DNA from: Bacillus inaquosorum KCTC 13429
Lineage (GTDB): Bacteria > Bacillota > Bacilli > Bacillales > Bacillaceae
Assembly: GCF_000332645.1 (NCBI RefSeq)
Contig: NZ_AMXN01000005.1
Span: 1-64,000 of the forward strand
Length of the DNA: 64,000 nucleotides
Direction: 5' to 3'
This document shows, in pieces, positions 9,936 through 18,743 of this stretch (positions within the stretch are counted from its first letter, which is position 1; every line of letters starts with the position of its first letter). The notes beneath the pieces are model-generated. The model did no database searches. It had not been told where the DNA came from and worked only from the letters and a program-made list of their open reading frames with translations. A program made the position numbers and the translations under genes.

Positions 9936-11045
9936 TTACGGAGCGGCCGAGTATACGGCTGCTTCCACTGCCATCTTCCAGATTTTTTGATGTGACACCG
10001 GGAACGCAAATTGTTCGAGCTCTTCTTTCGTTACTTTTTTCAGCTCTGAGGTATCCGACACTTGTTTTACTTTACCGAAAAACACAGAAATATTCCATAC
10101 CAGGTGGGTGAAAACATGCTCGACTACACCTTGCAGATCACTGATATCAGCTTGTATCCCGCATTCGTTTTCTAAAAATGCAGTGAGCTGTTCACGCTCG
10201 GTTTTGATCCCTTTTTGTGTTTCGAGATTAGGGAATTCCCACAGGTTGGCGAGCAAACCCTTTGACGGCCGTTTGTGTATATACACTTGTCCGTCTTCAT
10301 CAGTCAGTACGATCGCGGCCATTGTTTTGATCCCGGGCTTTTTCTTTTTGCTTTTTACCGGAAGCTCCCGTTCAGTGCCCTCTTCAAATGCTGAGCAATG
10401 CTGCTGAACCGGGCATAGCAGGCATGAAGGCGATTTCGGCGTACAGATCAAGGCTCCAAGTTCCATCAGGCCTTGATTGAATTCAGATGGTTTTTCTTTT
10501 GAAATAAATGCACGGACTGCATCTTCAAAGATCGTTCTTGTTTTTGGTTTGGCAATATCATCCCAAATGGAAAGAATTCTGGACATGACACGCATCACAT
10601 TTCCGTCAACCGCGGGAATGGGTTTATTGTAGGCGATGCTGAGCACAGCTCCCTTTGTATAAGGGCCGACACCTTTTAAGCCGCCAAATTCTTTCTCGTC
10701 TGGAGGAACAATGCCCCCGTATTCCTGTTTCACTTCTTTTACCGCGCTTTGCAGGTTTCTGACTCGCGAATAATAGCCGAGCCCTTCCCATGCTTTCAGC
10801 ACTTTTTCTTCATCAGCATCAGCGAGCGCTTCTACTGTCGGGAATTGTTCCACAAACCGCAGAAAGTAAGGAATCACTGTCTCTACTCTCGTTTGCTGCA
10901 GCATCACTTCAGATACCCACACTTTATATGGATCTTGGTCCTCTCTCCACGGCAGAATGCGCTGCTCTCGTTCGAACCATGAGATTAAATCATCGCGAAA
11001 TTGCTGTATGTCTTTTTGTTTTAATTTGTCTTCAAGTACGTTCAT
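9936..11045 (-). CDS. mutY: MutY, adenine DNA glycosylase
   Basis: 369 residues. Removes adenine mispaired with 8-oxoguanine. The helix-hairpin-helix [13 protein letters not shown] is followed by the catalytic Asp in [10 protein letters not shown]. The 4Fe-4S ligands appear as C-x6-C-x2-C-x5-C ([17 protein letters not shown]). The C-terminal 110 residues form the NUDIX-like domain that recognises oxoG. Start at 11045 is backed by GGGAG eight bases upstream; the frame extends 23 codons further without one. Confidence 0.94.
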   Translation of the reverse strand: MNVLEDKLKQKDIQQFRDDLISWFEREQRILPWREDQDPYKVWVSEVMLQQTRVETVIPYFLRFVEQFPTVEALADADEEKVLKAWEGLGYYSRVRNLQSAVKEVKQEYGGIVPPDEKEFGGLKGVGPYTKGAVLSIAYNKPIPAVDGNVMRVMSRILSIWDDIAKPKTRTIFEDAVRAFISKEKPSEFNQGLMELGALICTPKSPSCLLCPVQQHCSAFEEGTERELPVKSKKKKPGIKTMAAIVLTDEDGQVYIHKRPSKGLLANLWEFPNLETQKGIKTEREQLTAFLENECGIQADISDLQGVVEHVFTHLVWNISVFFGKVKQVSDTSELKKVTKEELEQFAFPVSHQKIWKMAVEAAVYSAAP

Positions 11046-11261
11046 ATGTGTTTCTCCCCAGTCTTTCGCGCCCCGCTTTTCTTTAGACTGTTTTTTGTTG
11101 TACACTAAGGGCACAGTACGATAATATGTTACATTAAATAGAAGTAAAGAAAAAGCGGAAACATATGAGAAAGATTGAATCGGTTTAAAAATCGGGTATA
11201 TGAAAATGGGGAATATCTTACAAAAGTGAATGTGCAGGACAATTCTGCAAGGAGGTCACCT

Positions 11262-12245
11262 ATGGATACGGGCACACATGTCGTGATGGGCATCGCACTA
11301 GGCGGTATTGCGACGCTTGACCCTGTTGTCGGAGCAGATCCGGCAATGGCTCACGCTGTTATGATCGCAACGCTTGCTGGCTCTCAGGCTCCGGATATTG
11401 ATACTGTGTTAAAGCTTAAAAATAATGCTGTTTATATAAGAAATCACAGAGGATTTACCCATTCAATTCCCGCCGTTTTGTTTTGGTCTGTCATCATTCC
11501 GGCGATTCTGTATTTATTTTATCCGCAGGCCGATTTTCTGCACCTGTGGCTGTGGACGCTACTGGCAGTCGTTCTGCATGTCTTTGTTGATATTTTCAAT
11601 GCGTACGGAACACAAGCGATACGTCCGTTTTCGAAAAAATGGGTTGCGCTCGGGCTGATTAATACGTTTGATCCATTTATTTTTATCAGCCATCTGGCGG
11701 CTATCGCGATTTGGTACGCGGGCGGCAGTCCCGGCATCACGTTTCTCAGCTTATATATCATATTGGCTGGCTATTATATGGTGCGCCTGATCATGCAGCT
11801 GAGAATTAAACGAAAGCTTCATGAGATGATTCATGATGAGATCGAAAGCATTATTATTTCACCGACGATGAAATTCAGGCAATGGCGGATCGCCGTGACG
11901 ACAGCCCATGCTTTCTATGTAGGAAGAAGCATGGAAGGGCATGTAGTCATTCTGGATACGTTTAATCGGGTGCCAGTTCCTGAAACCGAAGTGATGCAAG
12001 CGGCAAAGCAGGATGATAACATTGCAGCGTTTCTTTCATTTTCTCCGGTTTACCGGTGGGAAGTGGATACGTTCAAAGACCATTATGAGGTGAGATTTAT
12101 TGACCTGCGTTATCGGAGCAAAGGCCATTATCCGTTTGTGGCCATCGTTCATATCGGCCATGATCTCACGATTCGCTCATCCTATACAGGATGGATATTC
12201 AGCGAAGAAAAGCTTCAGAAAAAATTAAAGCTCGGCTCTATTTAG
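11262..12245 (+). CDS. yfhP: YfhP, YdjM/DUF457-type membrane-bound metal-dependent hydrolase
   Basis: 327 residues. The N-terminal half shows the family signature: MDTGTHVVMGIALGG start, QAPDIDT (about 46-52), NHRGFTHS (about 67-74) and HVFVDIFNAYGTQ (about 106-118). These are His/Asp metal ligands embedded in several hydrophobic segments (about residues 8-170). The C-terminal third is soluble. ATG at 11262 follows AAGGAGG; the longer upstream frame lacks a ribosome site. Substrate unknown; often described as a regulator or hydrolase of the LexA-regulated YdjM family. Confidence 0.83.
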   Translation: MDTGTHVVMGIALGGIATLDPVVGADPAMAHAVMIATLAGSQAPDIDTVLKLKNNAVYIRNHRGFTHSIPAVLFWSVIIPAILYLFYPQADFLHLWLWTLLAVVLHVFVDIFNAYGTQAIRPFSKKWVALGLINTFDPFIFISHLAAIAIWYAGGSPGITFLSLYIILAGYYMVRLIMQLRIKRKLHEMIHDEIESIIISPTMKFRQWRIAVTTAHAFYVGRSMEGHVVILDTFNRVPVPETEVMQAAKQDDNIAAFLSFSPVYRWEVDTFKDHYEVRFIDLRYRSKGHYPFVAIVHIGHDLTIRSSYTGWIFSEEKLQKKLKLGSI

Positions 12246-12259
12246 AGCCGGGCTTTTTT
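12228..12259. terminator. Terminator overlapping both stop codons of yfhP and yfhO
   Basis: AAGCTCGGCTCTA / TAGAGCCGGGCTT (12228-12240, 12243-12255; one G.T pair) followed by a T-run on the plus strand. The yfhO stop (12238-12240) and the yfhP stop (12243-12245) both lie inside the hairpin. Confidence 0.75.
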
Positions 12260-14823
12260 CGTCTTATATATAAGACAGCAAGCAGCAGACTGACGAGAGA
12301 TATGAGCGCCGATATTTTGAAGTATGGCGGATAGTAGGCCAGTTCAATGTGATTGTCTCCCTTTTGCGCCCTAAAGCCTATGAAAGCATAATCCGCTTTT
12401 TCAATCGTCTGTGGTTTCCCGTTGATCTTCAGCTCCCAGCCTTTTTCATAGGGGATCGGAAGCATGATGTACTGATTTTTTGGAAGACGATATGCGAACG
12501 TCAGCTTATTTTTATCCCATTTCAGATTGTCTGCTTTGTCTGTTTTATTTTGCAGCGCTGCGCTTTTCAGCGTTTGGTAATTTTCTTCATAGAGCGCTAT
12601 GTTTCTCAGCTCATACGTTCCTTTCGGAAGTTTGATTGAGATATGGCCTGATTTAGGCACTCTGATCGTTATATCATTTACTCCGGTTTTATAAATCGAT
12701 TGGTTCGATTTCCTCGTTGTGGCATAATCATTTACCTTTAACGTAAATCCTTTGTCTTTTGCTTTGCTTTTCAAATAAAAGCTGACATAGTAGTCTCCCG
12801 GAGCGGATGAAGCCTCTTTCGGAGTGATGATCAGTTCTCCTCCGTTTTCTCCAGTTACAGTAAGCAGTCCGTTTTGATACTGGGCATGTTTTGCGGAGAT
12901 GTCAGACTTGGGAATCAGATTGGCCAGTTTTGGTGCCTGCTCCGTTTTCTCCGATGGATCCGCTACTACAATTCCTTTCAGCATTGCCTGTTCTTTCGCA
13001 AGAGCAGGCAATTTGTCCAGCTCACTTTCGCTGTATATGGCATCGGCTGTTTTGATGAAAGGAAGCATGTATTGATTTTCATAAACGACATAATGCTCCG
13101 ATTCCAAATGCTTTTTGAAGCCGTACGGGACATTGGCTTCGTTTGTTTTTTCCGTCAGATAATATTTGCCGTAAAGCAGACTGTACAAATTCGCCCTGTC
13201 TCCCAATGACGCATAACGACTGACGCTTTCCCTTCCCATATCGATGCTCAAGTCATTCCAATAGAAGGTCAGCAGATGTTTGTTTAAAATGCTGGAATAG
13301 GCGCTGAAGCCATTAAACCCATAAATAATTGGCGTATTATTGCGGACCCCGTTCATCCAGTCGATTCTCATGAGCGGATCATCGTCTTCCTTCTGTAAAC
13401 GTTTGATGAGCTCAGCTGATTCTTGCCCTTTGTATTCCTCACCCGTGAGATATGCTTTTGTTACACTGTCCAGGCCGCCGCCTTCTGAGAGTGTGTATTT
13501 TTGATAGGTGTTGGCGACAAACAACGAAGATAGAATGATCACACCGTACACAGCCACCGTTGCCCGTTTTTTTGCAAAAGCTACTGCAAACAAGGCAGCG
13601 ATGGTCAGGAATAAAAGCAATAGAATGCTTTCATTCGCAGGCTTCCATATATCCAGTTCATACCTTTGGATATGATACAAGTAAAGAAGAAGGACAACCG
13701 CGGCAGCCGGGAGCAGTTCTTTCCGTTTCAGTTCAGACAGCTGTGACAGGCCTGCCGCAGCTGCTCCAGCAATCGTGAAGGCCAGAACATATTCAAATCG
13801 GTTTTGAGGGGCGGAAAAGCCGTTAAATACGCTTGCCGCATACGGACTGAAATGAAGAAGAATAAACAGCAGGCTCAATCCGGCAAAGAGTCGAAACACG
13901 CGGTTTTTGTAAAAAGAAACAATAAACAAAAACAGCAGAAAGGCTGCCGGCAAAATAATGATCCGGCTCGAAAATAAGATATTATCGTCGAAATTGAGCC
14001 ACTCTATTTTCTGGCTGTACGGAGGGCGCAGGTTGTTTAAAAAACCGTATACTACCGGCACAAACGCCGCCGCACTGATGCCGAAAGAAATGATCCCTGA
14101 AACCAAAAACATTCTGCATTGAATCCATCTTTTCTCTTCGTGCTCGTCCAGCCTTATCAGCCATCTGAACAGCACGTAGATTCCGATGAATATGAGGTTT
14201 ATGTATGCAAAGTAAAAATTGTTGATTAATGTGAGCGAGCACGCAATGATAAACCATGCCGGACGCCTCTCTCTAATGATTTTTTCTGCTCCGAGCACAA
14301 GCAGCGGAAGCCAAATCATTGTATCGGTGAAAAATTCCCAATACGCTTCGTGGCGGAAATAAATGATCGAGACACCGTATAAAACAGCCCCCGTGAACGA
14401 CGCCGCTCTATGTTTGAGAATATAGTGAAAAACAGAAGCGGCCGTAAAGATGATCACGCTCAGTTTGAAAATACTGATAAAAACAGCTGACTCCGCCCAA
14501 AAAAGCGTATTCGCTTCTCCAATCAGCTGAACGGCTTGAAGAAGCCAGACGGCGGCGGATACCGCAAGAAAAAGAAAGGAAACAGAAAAATAATAGCCAA
14601 GCTGACTGAATGTGCCGCCGCCGAGTCCGAATGAATAATTGTAGAAAAAATTCCCGTGGGTATATTGTTCAAATAGTAATTTTTTAAATACGATCATTTG
14701 CGCAAGCCCGTCTCCTGGACCTGTCATATATCTGCTGTCCGTCCATTCTTTCACAAAAAAAGCATGTGCCAGAACGGATGCCAGCAGACTGGCCGCATAG
14801 ATCATGACATATTTTCTTTTCAT
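12238..14823 (-). CDS. yfhO: YfhO, multi-membrane glycosyltransferase for lipoteichoic acid
   Basis: 861-residue polytopic protein of the YfhO family. About a dozen hydrophobic helices lie in the first 440 residues, then a large extracytoplasmic region, and one last helix near the C-terminus before a basic tail (RRKKPGSK). Published work assigns B. subtilis YfhO the outer-leaflet transfer of GlcNAc from undecaprenyl phosphate to lipoteichoic acid, with CsbB loading the carrier. It lies 71 bases downstream of csbB on the same strand, consistent with an operon. Its 3' end overlaps convergent yfhP by 8 bases. Confidence 0.88.
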   Translation of the reverse strand: MKRKYVMIYAASLLASVLAHAFFVKEWTDSRYMTGPGDGLAQMIVFKKLLFEQYTHGNFFYNYSFGLGGGTFSQLGYYFSVSFLFLAVSAAVWLLQAVQLIGEANTLFWAESAVFISIFKLSVIIFTAASVFHYILKHRAASFTGAVLYGVSIIYFRHEAYWEFFTDTMIWLPLLVLGAEKIIRERRPAWFIIACSLTLINNFYFAYINLIFIGIYVLFRWLIRLDEHEEKRWIQCRMFLVSGIISFGISAAAFVPVVYGFLNNLRPPYSQKIEWLNFDDNILFSSRIIILPAAFLLFLFIVSFYKNRVFRLFAGLSLLFILLHFSPYAASVFNGFSAPQNRFEYVLAFTIAGAAAAGLSQLSELKRKELLPAAAVVLLLYLYHIQRYELDIWKPANESILLLLFLTIAALFAVAFAKKRATVAVYGVIILSSLFVANTYQKYTLSEGGGLDSVTKAYLTGEEYKGQESAELIKRLQKEDDDPLMRIDWMNGVRNNTPIIYGFNGFSAYSSILNKHLLTFYWNDLSIDMGRESVSRYASLGDRANLYSLLYGKYYLTEKTNEANVPYGFKKHLESEHYVVYENQYMLPFIKTADAIYSESELDKLPALAKEQAMLKGIVVADPSEKTEQAPKLANLIPKSDISAKHAQYQNGLLTVTGENGGELIITPKEASSAPGDYYVSFYLKSKAKDKGFTLKVNDYATTRKSNQSIYKTGVNDITIRVPKSGHISIKLPKGTYELRNIALYEENYQTLKSAALQNKTDKADNLKWDKNKLTFAYRLPKNQYIMLPIPYEKGWELKINGKPQTIEKADYAFIGFRAQKGDNHIELAYYPPYFKISALISLVSLLLAVLYIRRKKPGSK

Positions 14824-14894
14824 ATAATTTCTCCAGTCTTGCTTTTGAAATGGTAGACACGCAAAAAAAGCACTGCCAATGGCGCTTGGTGATT

Positions 14895-15884
14895 TCAGTG
14901 CATTTTTGTCAGACGCCGCACGCTTTTCAATTCGTTCGTTTCAGGCAGGTCTTTGTTCGGGATATTCGCTTCTTTAATCAAATAATGCGGGCGTTTTTTT
15001 GTTTCATAATAGATTCGGCCGATATATTCGCCTATAATTCCGAGGCTTAACAGCTGCACTCCGCCGAGAAATAACACTGCTGAGATGATAGTGAAATATC
15101 CGGGCACAGAAATGCCGTTAGTCAGAATTTTAACGAATGTGGCAATGATATAAATGATGGAAAGCAGCAAAATGAAAATGCCGGTATAAAAGCATATTCT
15201 CAGCGGCTTATGATTAAATGAAACGACACCGTCCATTCCGTAGTTAAACAAACTGCTGAATGACCATTTGGATGTGCCGTTTTTTCGTTCGACATTTTCA
15301 TAAAACACAATTTTCTGATCGAAGCCAATCCAGCAAAACAGACCTTTTGAGAAGCGATTGCCTTCGCTCAGCTTCAAAAGGGCGTTCACGGCTTGGCGGC
15401 TTAACAGCCGAAAGTCTCCGACACCATCACGCAAATCAACCTCCACCGCTTTATTGATGAACTTGTAATACAGAGATGACAAGAGTGAGCGGACAGGGCT
15501 GTCCCCTTTTCTGTTCCTTTGGGCAATGACTTGATCATAGCCTTCTTCATAGCCTTTGATAAAATCCTTCAGCAAATAGGTCGGATGCTGCAGATCGGCG
15601 TCCATTACAATAACCGCCTCGCCTTGAACATGCTCAAAGCCCGCCAGAATCGCGGCTTCTTTTCCGAAGTTTCGAGAAAAAGAAATGTATTTTACCCGGC
15701 TGCATACGGCTGCCAAGTCTTTGATCTGCTGAAGCGTGTCATCAACACTTCCGTCGTTTATGAAGAAAATTTCATAATCATAATGAATGCTCTTGAATTC
15801 CTTTTTCAAAGATTCATGAATGAGTTTGACATTATATCCTTCATTGTAAGACGGGATAATAATCGAGATTAATCCTTGCTTCAT
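14895..15884 (-). CDS. csbB: CsbB, undecaprenyl-phosphate GlcNAc transferase (GT2)
   Basis: 329 residues. Cytoplasmic GT-A domain of DPM type (residues about 1-230) with IPSYNEG, VMDADLQHP (catalytic DxD-like) and QRNRKGD. Two C-terminal membrane helices follow (about 231-255 and 264-290). It makes the lipid-linked GlcNAc donor used by YfhO. The upstream region carries a strong sigma-X and a possible overlapping sigma-B promoter, in line with the known dual control of csbB. Confidence 0.92.
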   Translation of the reverse strand: MKQGLISIIIPSYNEGYNVKLIHESLKKEFKSIHYDYEIFFINDGSVDDTLQQIKDLAAVCSRVKYISFSRNFGKEAAILAGFEHVQGEAVIVMDADLQHPTYLLKDFIKGYEEGYDQVIAQRNRKGDSPVRSLLSSLYYKFINKAVEVDLRDGVGDFRLLSRQAVNALLKLSEGNRFSKGLFCWIGFDQKIVFYENVERKNGTSKWSFSSLFNYGMDGVVSFNHKPLRICFYTGIFILLLSIIYIIATFVKILTNGISVPGYFTIISAVLFLGGVQLLSLGIIGEYIGRIYYETKKRPHYLIKEANIPNKDLPETNELKSVRRLTKMH

Positions 15885-15960
15885 TAAGGCACCTTCTTTT
15901 TATTATTCTTTTTAAGTATTGCCTTAGGGGAGTTTCACACAAATCTTCAGTAAGGCTATT

Positions 15961-15998
15961 CCTTTTTTTAAAGTCGTTTAAACCTGTTTTTTGTTACA
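15961..15998 (-). promoter_or_regulatory. csbB promoter region: sigma-X and possible overlapping sigma-B
   Basis: Reading the minus strand, TGTAAC (15993-15998), 16 bases, CGAC (15973-15976) is a good ECF sigma-X promoter. Overlapping it, GTTTAA is followed about 15 bases later by GGAATA, an acceptable sigma-B promoter. Both are about 80-100 bases upstream of csbB. Confidence 0.7.
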
Positions 15999-16116
15999 TT
16001 TTTATGGTGACATTCATGATTTTTAATGTTATTTTGTCATGTTTAAAACAGAGTATGAAAAAAAACGCACAGAAAAAGTCTGCCATTATGACAGACGAAT
16101 GGAGAGAAAATCTGAC

Positions 16117-16977
16117 TTATTGTTTTTTAAGATATTCCAAAATAAGTTGATTGACGATGGCAGGTTTTTCGTGGTTAATCCAATGTGAAGCCTCATCAAC
16201 AAAAATGAGATGTCCATTCGGGCAATGCCTTTCCGTTTCTTTCGCAAGCTTTTTGCTTAAAAAGCGGTCCTCCATTCCCCAGATCATTCGGTAGGGTACT
16301 GTTTCGCAAGTGGTTTTCTCTGAAAGGCTTCCTTTTCTGAGGGCTCTGTACCAGTTCAGCATAGCTGTCAGCGCACCGGGCTGTTTCCACGCTTCTTTGT
16401 ACTTGCTGACATCCTCAGACGAAAAAAGCTCAGGACGGATCGATAATCCAATCGCTTTGTCTAATGTTTCATAATCATTTTCCTTTAGTGATGCCTCCGG
16501 TATGTCGGGAAGCTGGAAAAATGCGATATACGAGCTTTTTAGCCATTGCGGCGGATAAACCGGCGTTACGGTTTTCATGATGTGCGGGTGCGGGATGTTG
16601 ATGGCGATCAGCTTTTCAATATATTCCGGGCGTGTGGACGCCAAATGCCATGCGACAGCTCCTCCCCAGTCATGCCCGATGACTATTGCTTTTTCATCTG
16701 TGAATTGCGTAATAAGCCCGATGATATCATCTCTTAATGTATCAATCCGATAGGCATCAATACCGTCCGGTTTATCACTGAGATTGTAGCCTCGCTGATC
16801 AGGAGCAATGACACGATACCCCGCATCGGCGAGCGGTTTGATTTGATTTTTCCAGCCGTACCAAAACTCAGGAAATCCGTGGAGCAGGACAATTAACGGG
16901 CCGTCCTCCGGCCCTGCGGCTGCAACGTGGAGCGTGATTCCGTTTGTTTTGACAAACTGGCAATTAACTCCGTCCAC
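16117..16977 (-). CDS. yfhM: YfhM, alpha/beta hydrolase (epoxide-hydrolase-like)
   Basis: 286 residues. Oxyanion motif HGFPEFW (33-39), nucleophile elbow GHDWGGA with D103 as nucleophile, and a C-terminal histidine in SHWINHE. An Asp nucleophile points to epoxide hydrolase or dehalogenase chemistry rather than an esterase. GTG start at 16977 has GGGGGAG six bases upstream. It overlaps the end of yfhL by 14 bases, so it is translated as part of yfhK-yfhL-yfhM, which has a sigma-B-type promoter in front. A general-stress role is inferred. Confidence 0.88.
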   Translation of the reverse strand: MDGVNCQFVKTNGITLHVAAAGPEDGPLIVLLHGFPEFWYGWKNQIKPLADAGYRVIAPDQRGYNLSDKPDGIDAYRIDTLRDDIIGLITQFTDEKAIVIGHDWGGAVAWHLASTRPEYIEKLIAINIPHPHIMKTVTPVYPPQWLKSSYIAFFQLPDIPEASLKENDYETLDKAIGLSIRPELFSSEDVSKYKEAWKQPGALTAMLNWYRALRKGSLSEKTTCETVPYRMIWGMEDRFLSKKLAKETERHCPNGHLIFVDEASHWINHEKPAIVNQLILEYLKKQ

Positions 16978-17296
16978 TCATATCTCCCCCTTGACTGTGC
17001 GTCATGTTTTTCAGCCTTTTCTCCGTTAGCATAAACGTGATGACACAGGCGGCAAGCAGCAGGATCAGCTGAAGAATGATCAAGTTTGATCTCAGCAGCA
17101 AACCCAACGCCGCAATCACCAAGCCCGACATGATCATCAATGATGCACTGTAACGGTTCGCTTCATTCCATAATCTTTGATCTGACATTGAGCGTCTCGT
17201 TCTGTATCCGTACACACTGTTGATGGATTTGGGAGGAAACAGTTTGATCAGTATACCCGCAATGACCATGAGCCCTCCGCTGATTAAACCAGCCAT
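16964..17296 (-). CDS. yfhL: YfhL, SdpI-family membrane protein
   Basis: 110 residues with three hydrophobic segments (about 4-20, 52-68, 71-90). Between the first two is the SdpI-family block YGYRTRRSMSDQRLWNEAN (about residues 29-47). SdpI protects B. subtilis from its own SDP killing peptide; YfhL is a paralogue and probably a membrane immunity-type protein, but its cognate toxin, if any, is unknown. ATG at 17296 follows GAAAGGGGATGATGAT. Confidence 0.85.
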   Translation of the reverse strand: MAGLISGGLMVIAGILIKLFPPKSINSVYGYRTRRSMSDQRLWNEANRYSASLMIMSGLVIAALGLLLRSNLIILQLILLLAACVITFMLTEKRLKNMTHSQGGDMSGRS

Positions 17297-17383
17297 ATCA
17301 TCATCCCCTTTCTCATTGTTACGTGCAGAAAGAAGAAATGTTTCATATCCAGGCAAAAAGACAAGCCTCGGCCTGCCTTTTTA

Positions 17384-17899
17384 TCATATTTGTAAGTCCT
17401 TTGTGTGAATATAGCCTTTGACTCCGCCGTAATCAACGAATGCCCAGGTAAAGTCAAATCCGCCGTTTTCACTGAACCCCCATCCGAGTATTGTCACCTC
17501 TGTTCCGGAAGAGAGCTGTTTGGCTTTTCCGTTTTCGGGTGTCGGTGCATAGAAGGCTGTCTGTTTCTCTGTTTTCGCTTGGCTTGCGGTTTTCATTAAG
17601 AAGTGTGTTGAAATATATGCTTTTTTTCCTTTGAATTGTATTTGAGCCCAATCGGCATTTGCGAATCCATTGACTGTGACTTTTTGTTCTGATGATATAG
17701 TGCCGAGAATGTCACCTTTATGATTTGGCTCAGTCCGGACATTCAGTTTTCCTGCTTTTATGATGTAAGAATCGGATGATGGCATGCTGACAGATATGTT
17801 GTGAAGGGGCGCAGCTTTTGCTGCGGGGGCGGAATAAGTTGCTGTCAAACCCAGTCCTGCGGCAGCTGTTAAAGCGAGCAATACTTGTTTCTTTTTCAT
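17384..17899 (-). CDS. yfhK: YfhK, secreted protein with bacterial SH3 domain
   Basis: 171 residues. Signal peptide: KKK start, hydrophobic core LLALTAAAGLGLTA, likely cleavage after AKA (about residue 29). An SH3b-type domain follows (IKAGKLNVRTEPNHKGDILG, about 47-66) and a second SH3-like segment fills the C-terminus (ending VKGYIHTKDLQI). Such domains bind peptidoglycan or wall components. First gene of the yfhK-yfhL-yfhM operon, directly behind a sigma-B-like promoter. Confidence 0.85.
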   Translation of the reverse strand: MKKKQVLLALTAAAGLGLTATYSAPAAKAAPLHNISVSMPSSDSYIIKAGKLNVRTEPNHKGDILGTISSEQKVTVNGFANADWAQIQFKGKKAYISTHFLMKTASQAKTEKQTAFYAPTPENGKAKQLSSGTEVTILGWGFSENGGFDFTWAFVDYGGVKGYIHTKDLQI

Positions 17900-17937
17900 A
17901 TAAAGCTCCTCCTCGCATTTGACAAGATATAAGTGGT

Positions 17938-17964
17938 ATTCCCTGATTGACCGATGGTTGAAAC
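17938..17964 (-). promoter_or_regulatory. yfhK-yfhL-yfhM sigma-B-type promoter
   Basis: GTTTCA (17959-17964), 15 bases, GGGAAT (17938-17943), close to the sigma-B consensus GTTTAA-N12..15-GGGTAT, about 40 bases before yfhK. Confidence 0.72.
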
Positions 17965-18011
17965 ACGTTTTGTTTATTTTTTCTGCCTGTTAAGGTAATT
18001 TTAAGGAAATG

Positions 18012-18045
18012 AAAAAACCTGCCGGATGCTAACGGCAGGTTTTTT
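18012..18045 (-). terminator. yfhJ terminator
   Basis: 13-bp perfect stem AAAAAACCTGCCG/CGGCAGGTTTTTT with an 8-base loop, overlapping the last two bases of yfhJ. Confidence 0.85.
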
Positions 18046-18313
18046 AATGCAAAAGGCCTCTGCTTTGGTTTAAGTAATCATTTACGTCGTCACGGGAGCT
18101 TTGGAAAAGGTGGAGCTGACCGCCATAGTTTTCGATCCATTGTGTGACGATTTTTTCGGTCATCTTTTCACCCTGATAGGCATGTCCCGCTTTTGCATAG
18201 GTTGCTTCGAAATCGCTCCATAGCAATTCCACCCATGTTTTTGCCTGTATATAGCTGATCATATCGTTCTTTTCCAGAAGCAGATTTGTCAGTTTCTCAA
18301 TGTACGTATTCAT
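18044..18313 (-). CDS. yfhJ: YfhJ, WVELL-motif protein
   Basis: 89-residue soluble protein carrying the [17 protein letters not shown] block (about residues 27-43) that names the WVELL family. No catalytic residues are apparent; function unknown. Ribosome site GAAAGGAGACTGCACAC precedes ATG at 18313. Divergent from sspK. Confidence 0.83.
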
Positions 18314-18437
18314 GTGTGCAGTCTCCTTTCTTCAGGAAAAAAATGACGCTTTAAAACGTGCTGTTCTCCATATACTAACCTTACGTCTTCATCTGGAAAG
18401 ACGCAACTTTTTGATCTCGAACCTAGGGGGAAATGAC

Positions 18438-18590
18438 ATGGTCCGAAATAAAGAAAAAGGATTTCCTTACGAAAACGAAAACAAATTTCAGGGTGAACCG
18501 AGAGCAAAGGACGACTATGCTTCAAAGCGTGCTGACGGATCAATCAATCAGCATCCTCAAGAAAGAATGAGAGCCTCCGGCAAACGGTAA
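18438..18590 (+). CDS. sspK: SspK, minor small acid-soluble spore protein
   Basis: 50 residues, strongly charged, no hydrophobic segment; sequence [17 protein letters not shown]... ending [10 protein letters not shown]. Length and composition match SspK, a minor forespore protein. The ATG follows AGGGGGAAATGAC. No convincing sigma-G promoter was found by eye upstream. Confidence 0.88.
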
Positions 18591-18668
18591 AGAAGAACAG
18601 CTGCATGCGCTGTGCTCCGATGCTCGGCCTTCCTAGACTTCAAGGGTTTTCAATCACGCTGAAAAGAT

Positions 18669-18707
18669 GACAAAACCCTAAAGCGAGAACCGCTTTAGGG
18701 TTTTGTC
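18669..18707. terminator. Long perfect hairpin between sspK and yfhI
   Basis: 17-bp perfect inverted repeat (18669-18685 / 18691-18707) with loop AGAAC, containing CAAAACCCTAAAGCG. A second hairpin follows at 18717-18741 (AACAGCTGCA/TGCAGCTGTT) with a T-run on the plus strand. Together they insulate the convergent genes. Confidence 0.8.
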
Positions 18708-18743
18708 GACAATTTGAACAGCTGCATACGCTGCAGCTGTTTT

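Noticed and set aside
18361-18400. Possible sigma-G promoter for sspK
   Set aside because: TATACTA resembles a -10, but no GHATR-type -35 lies 18 bases upstream.
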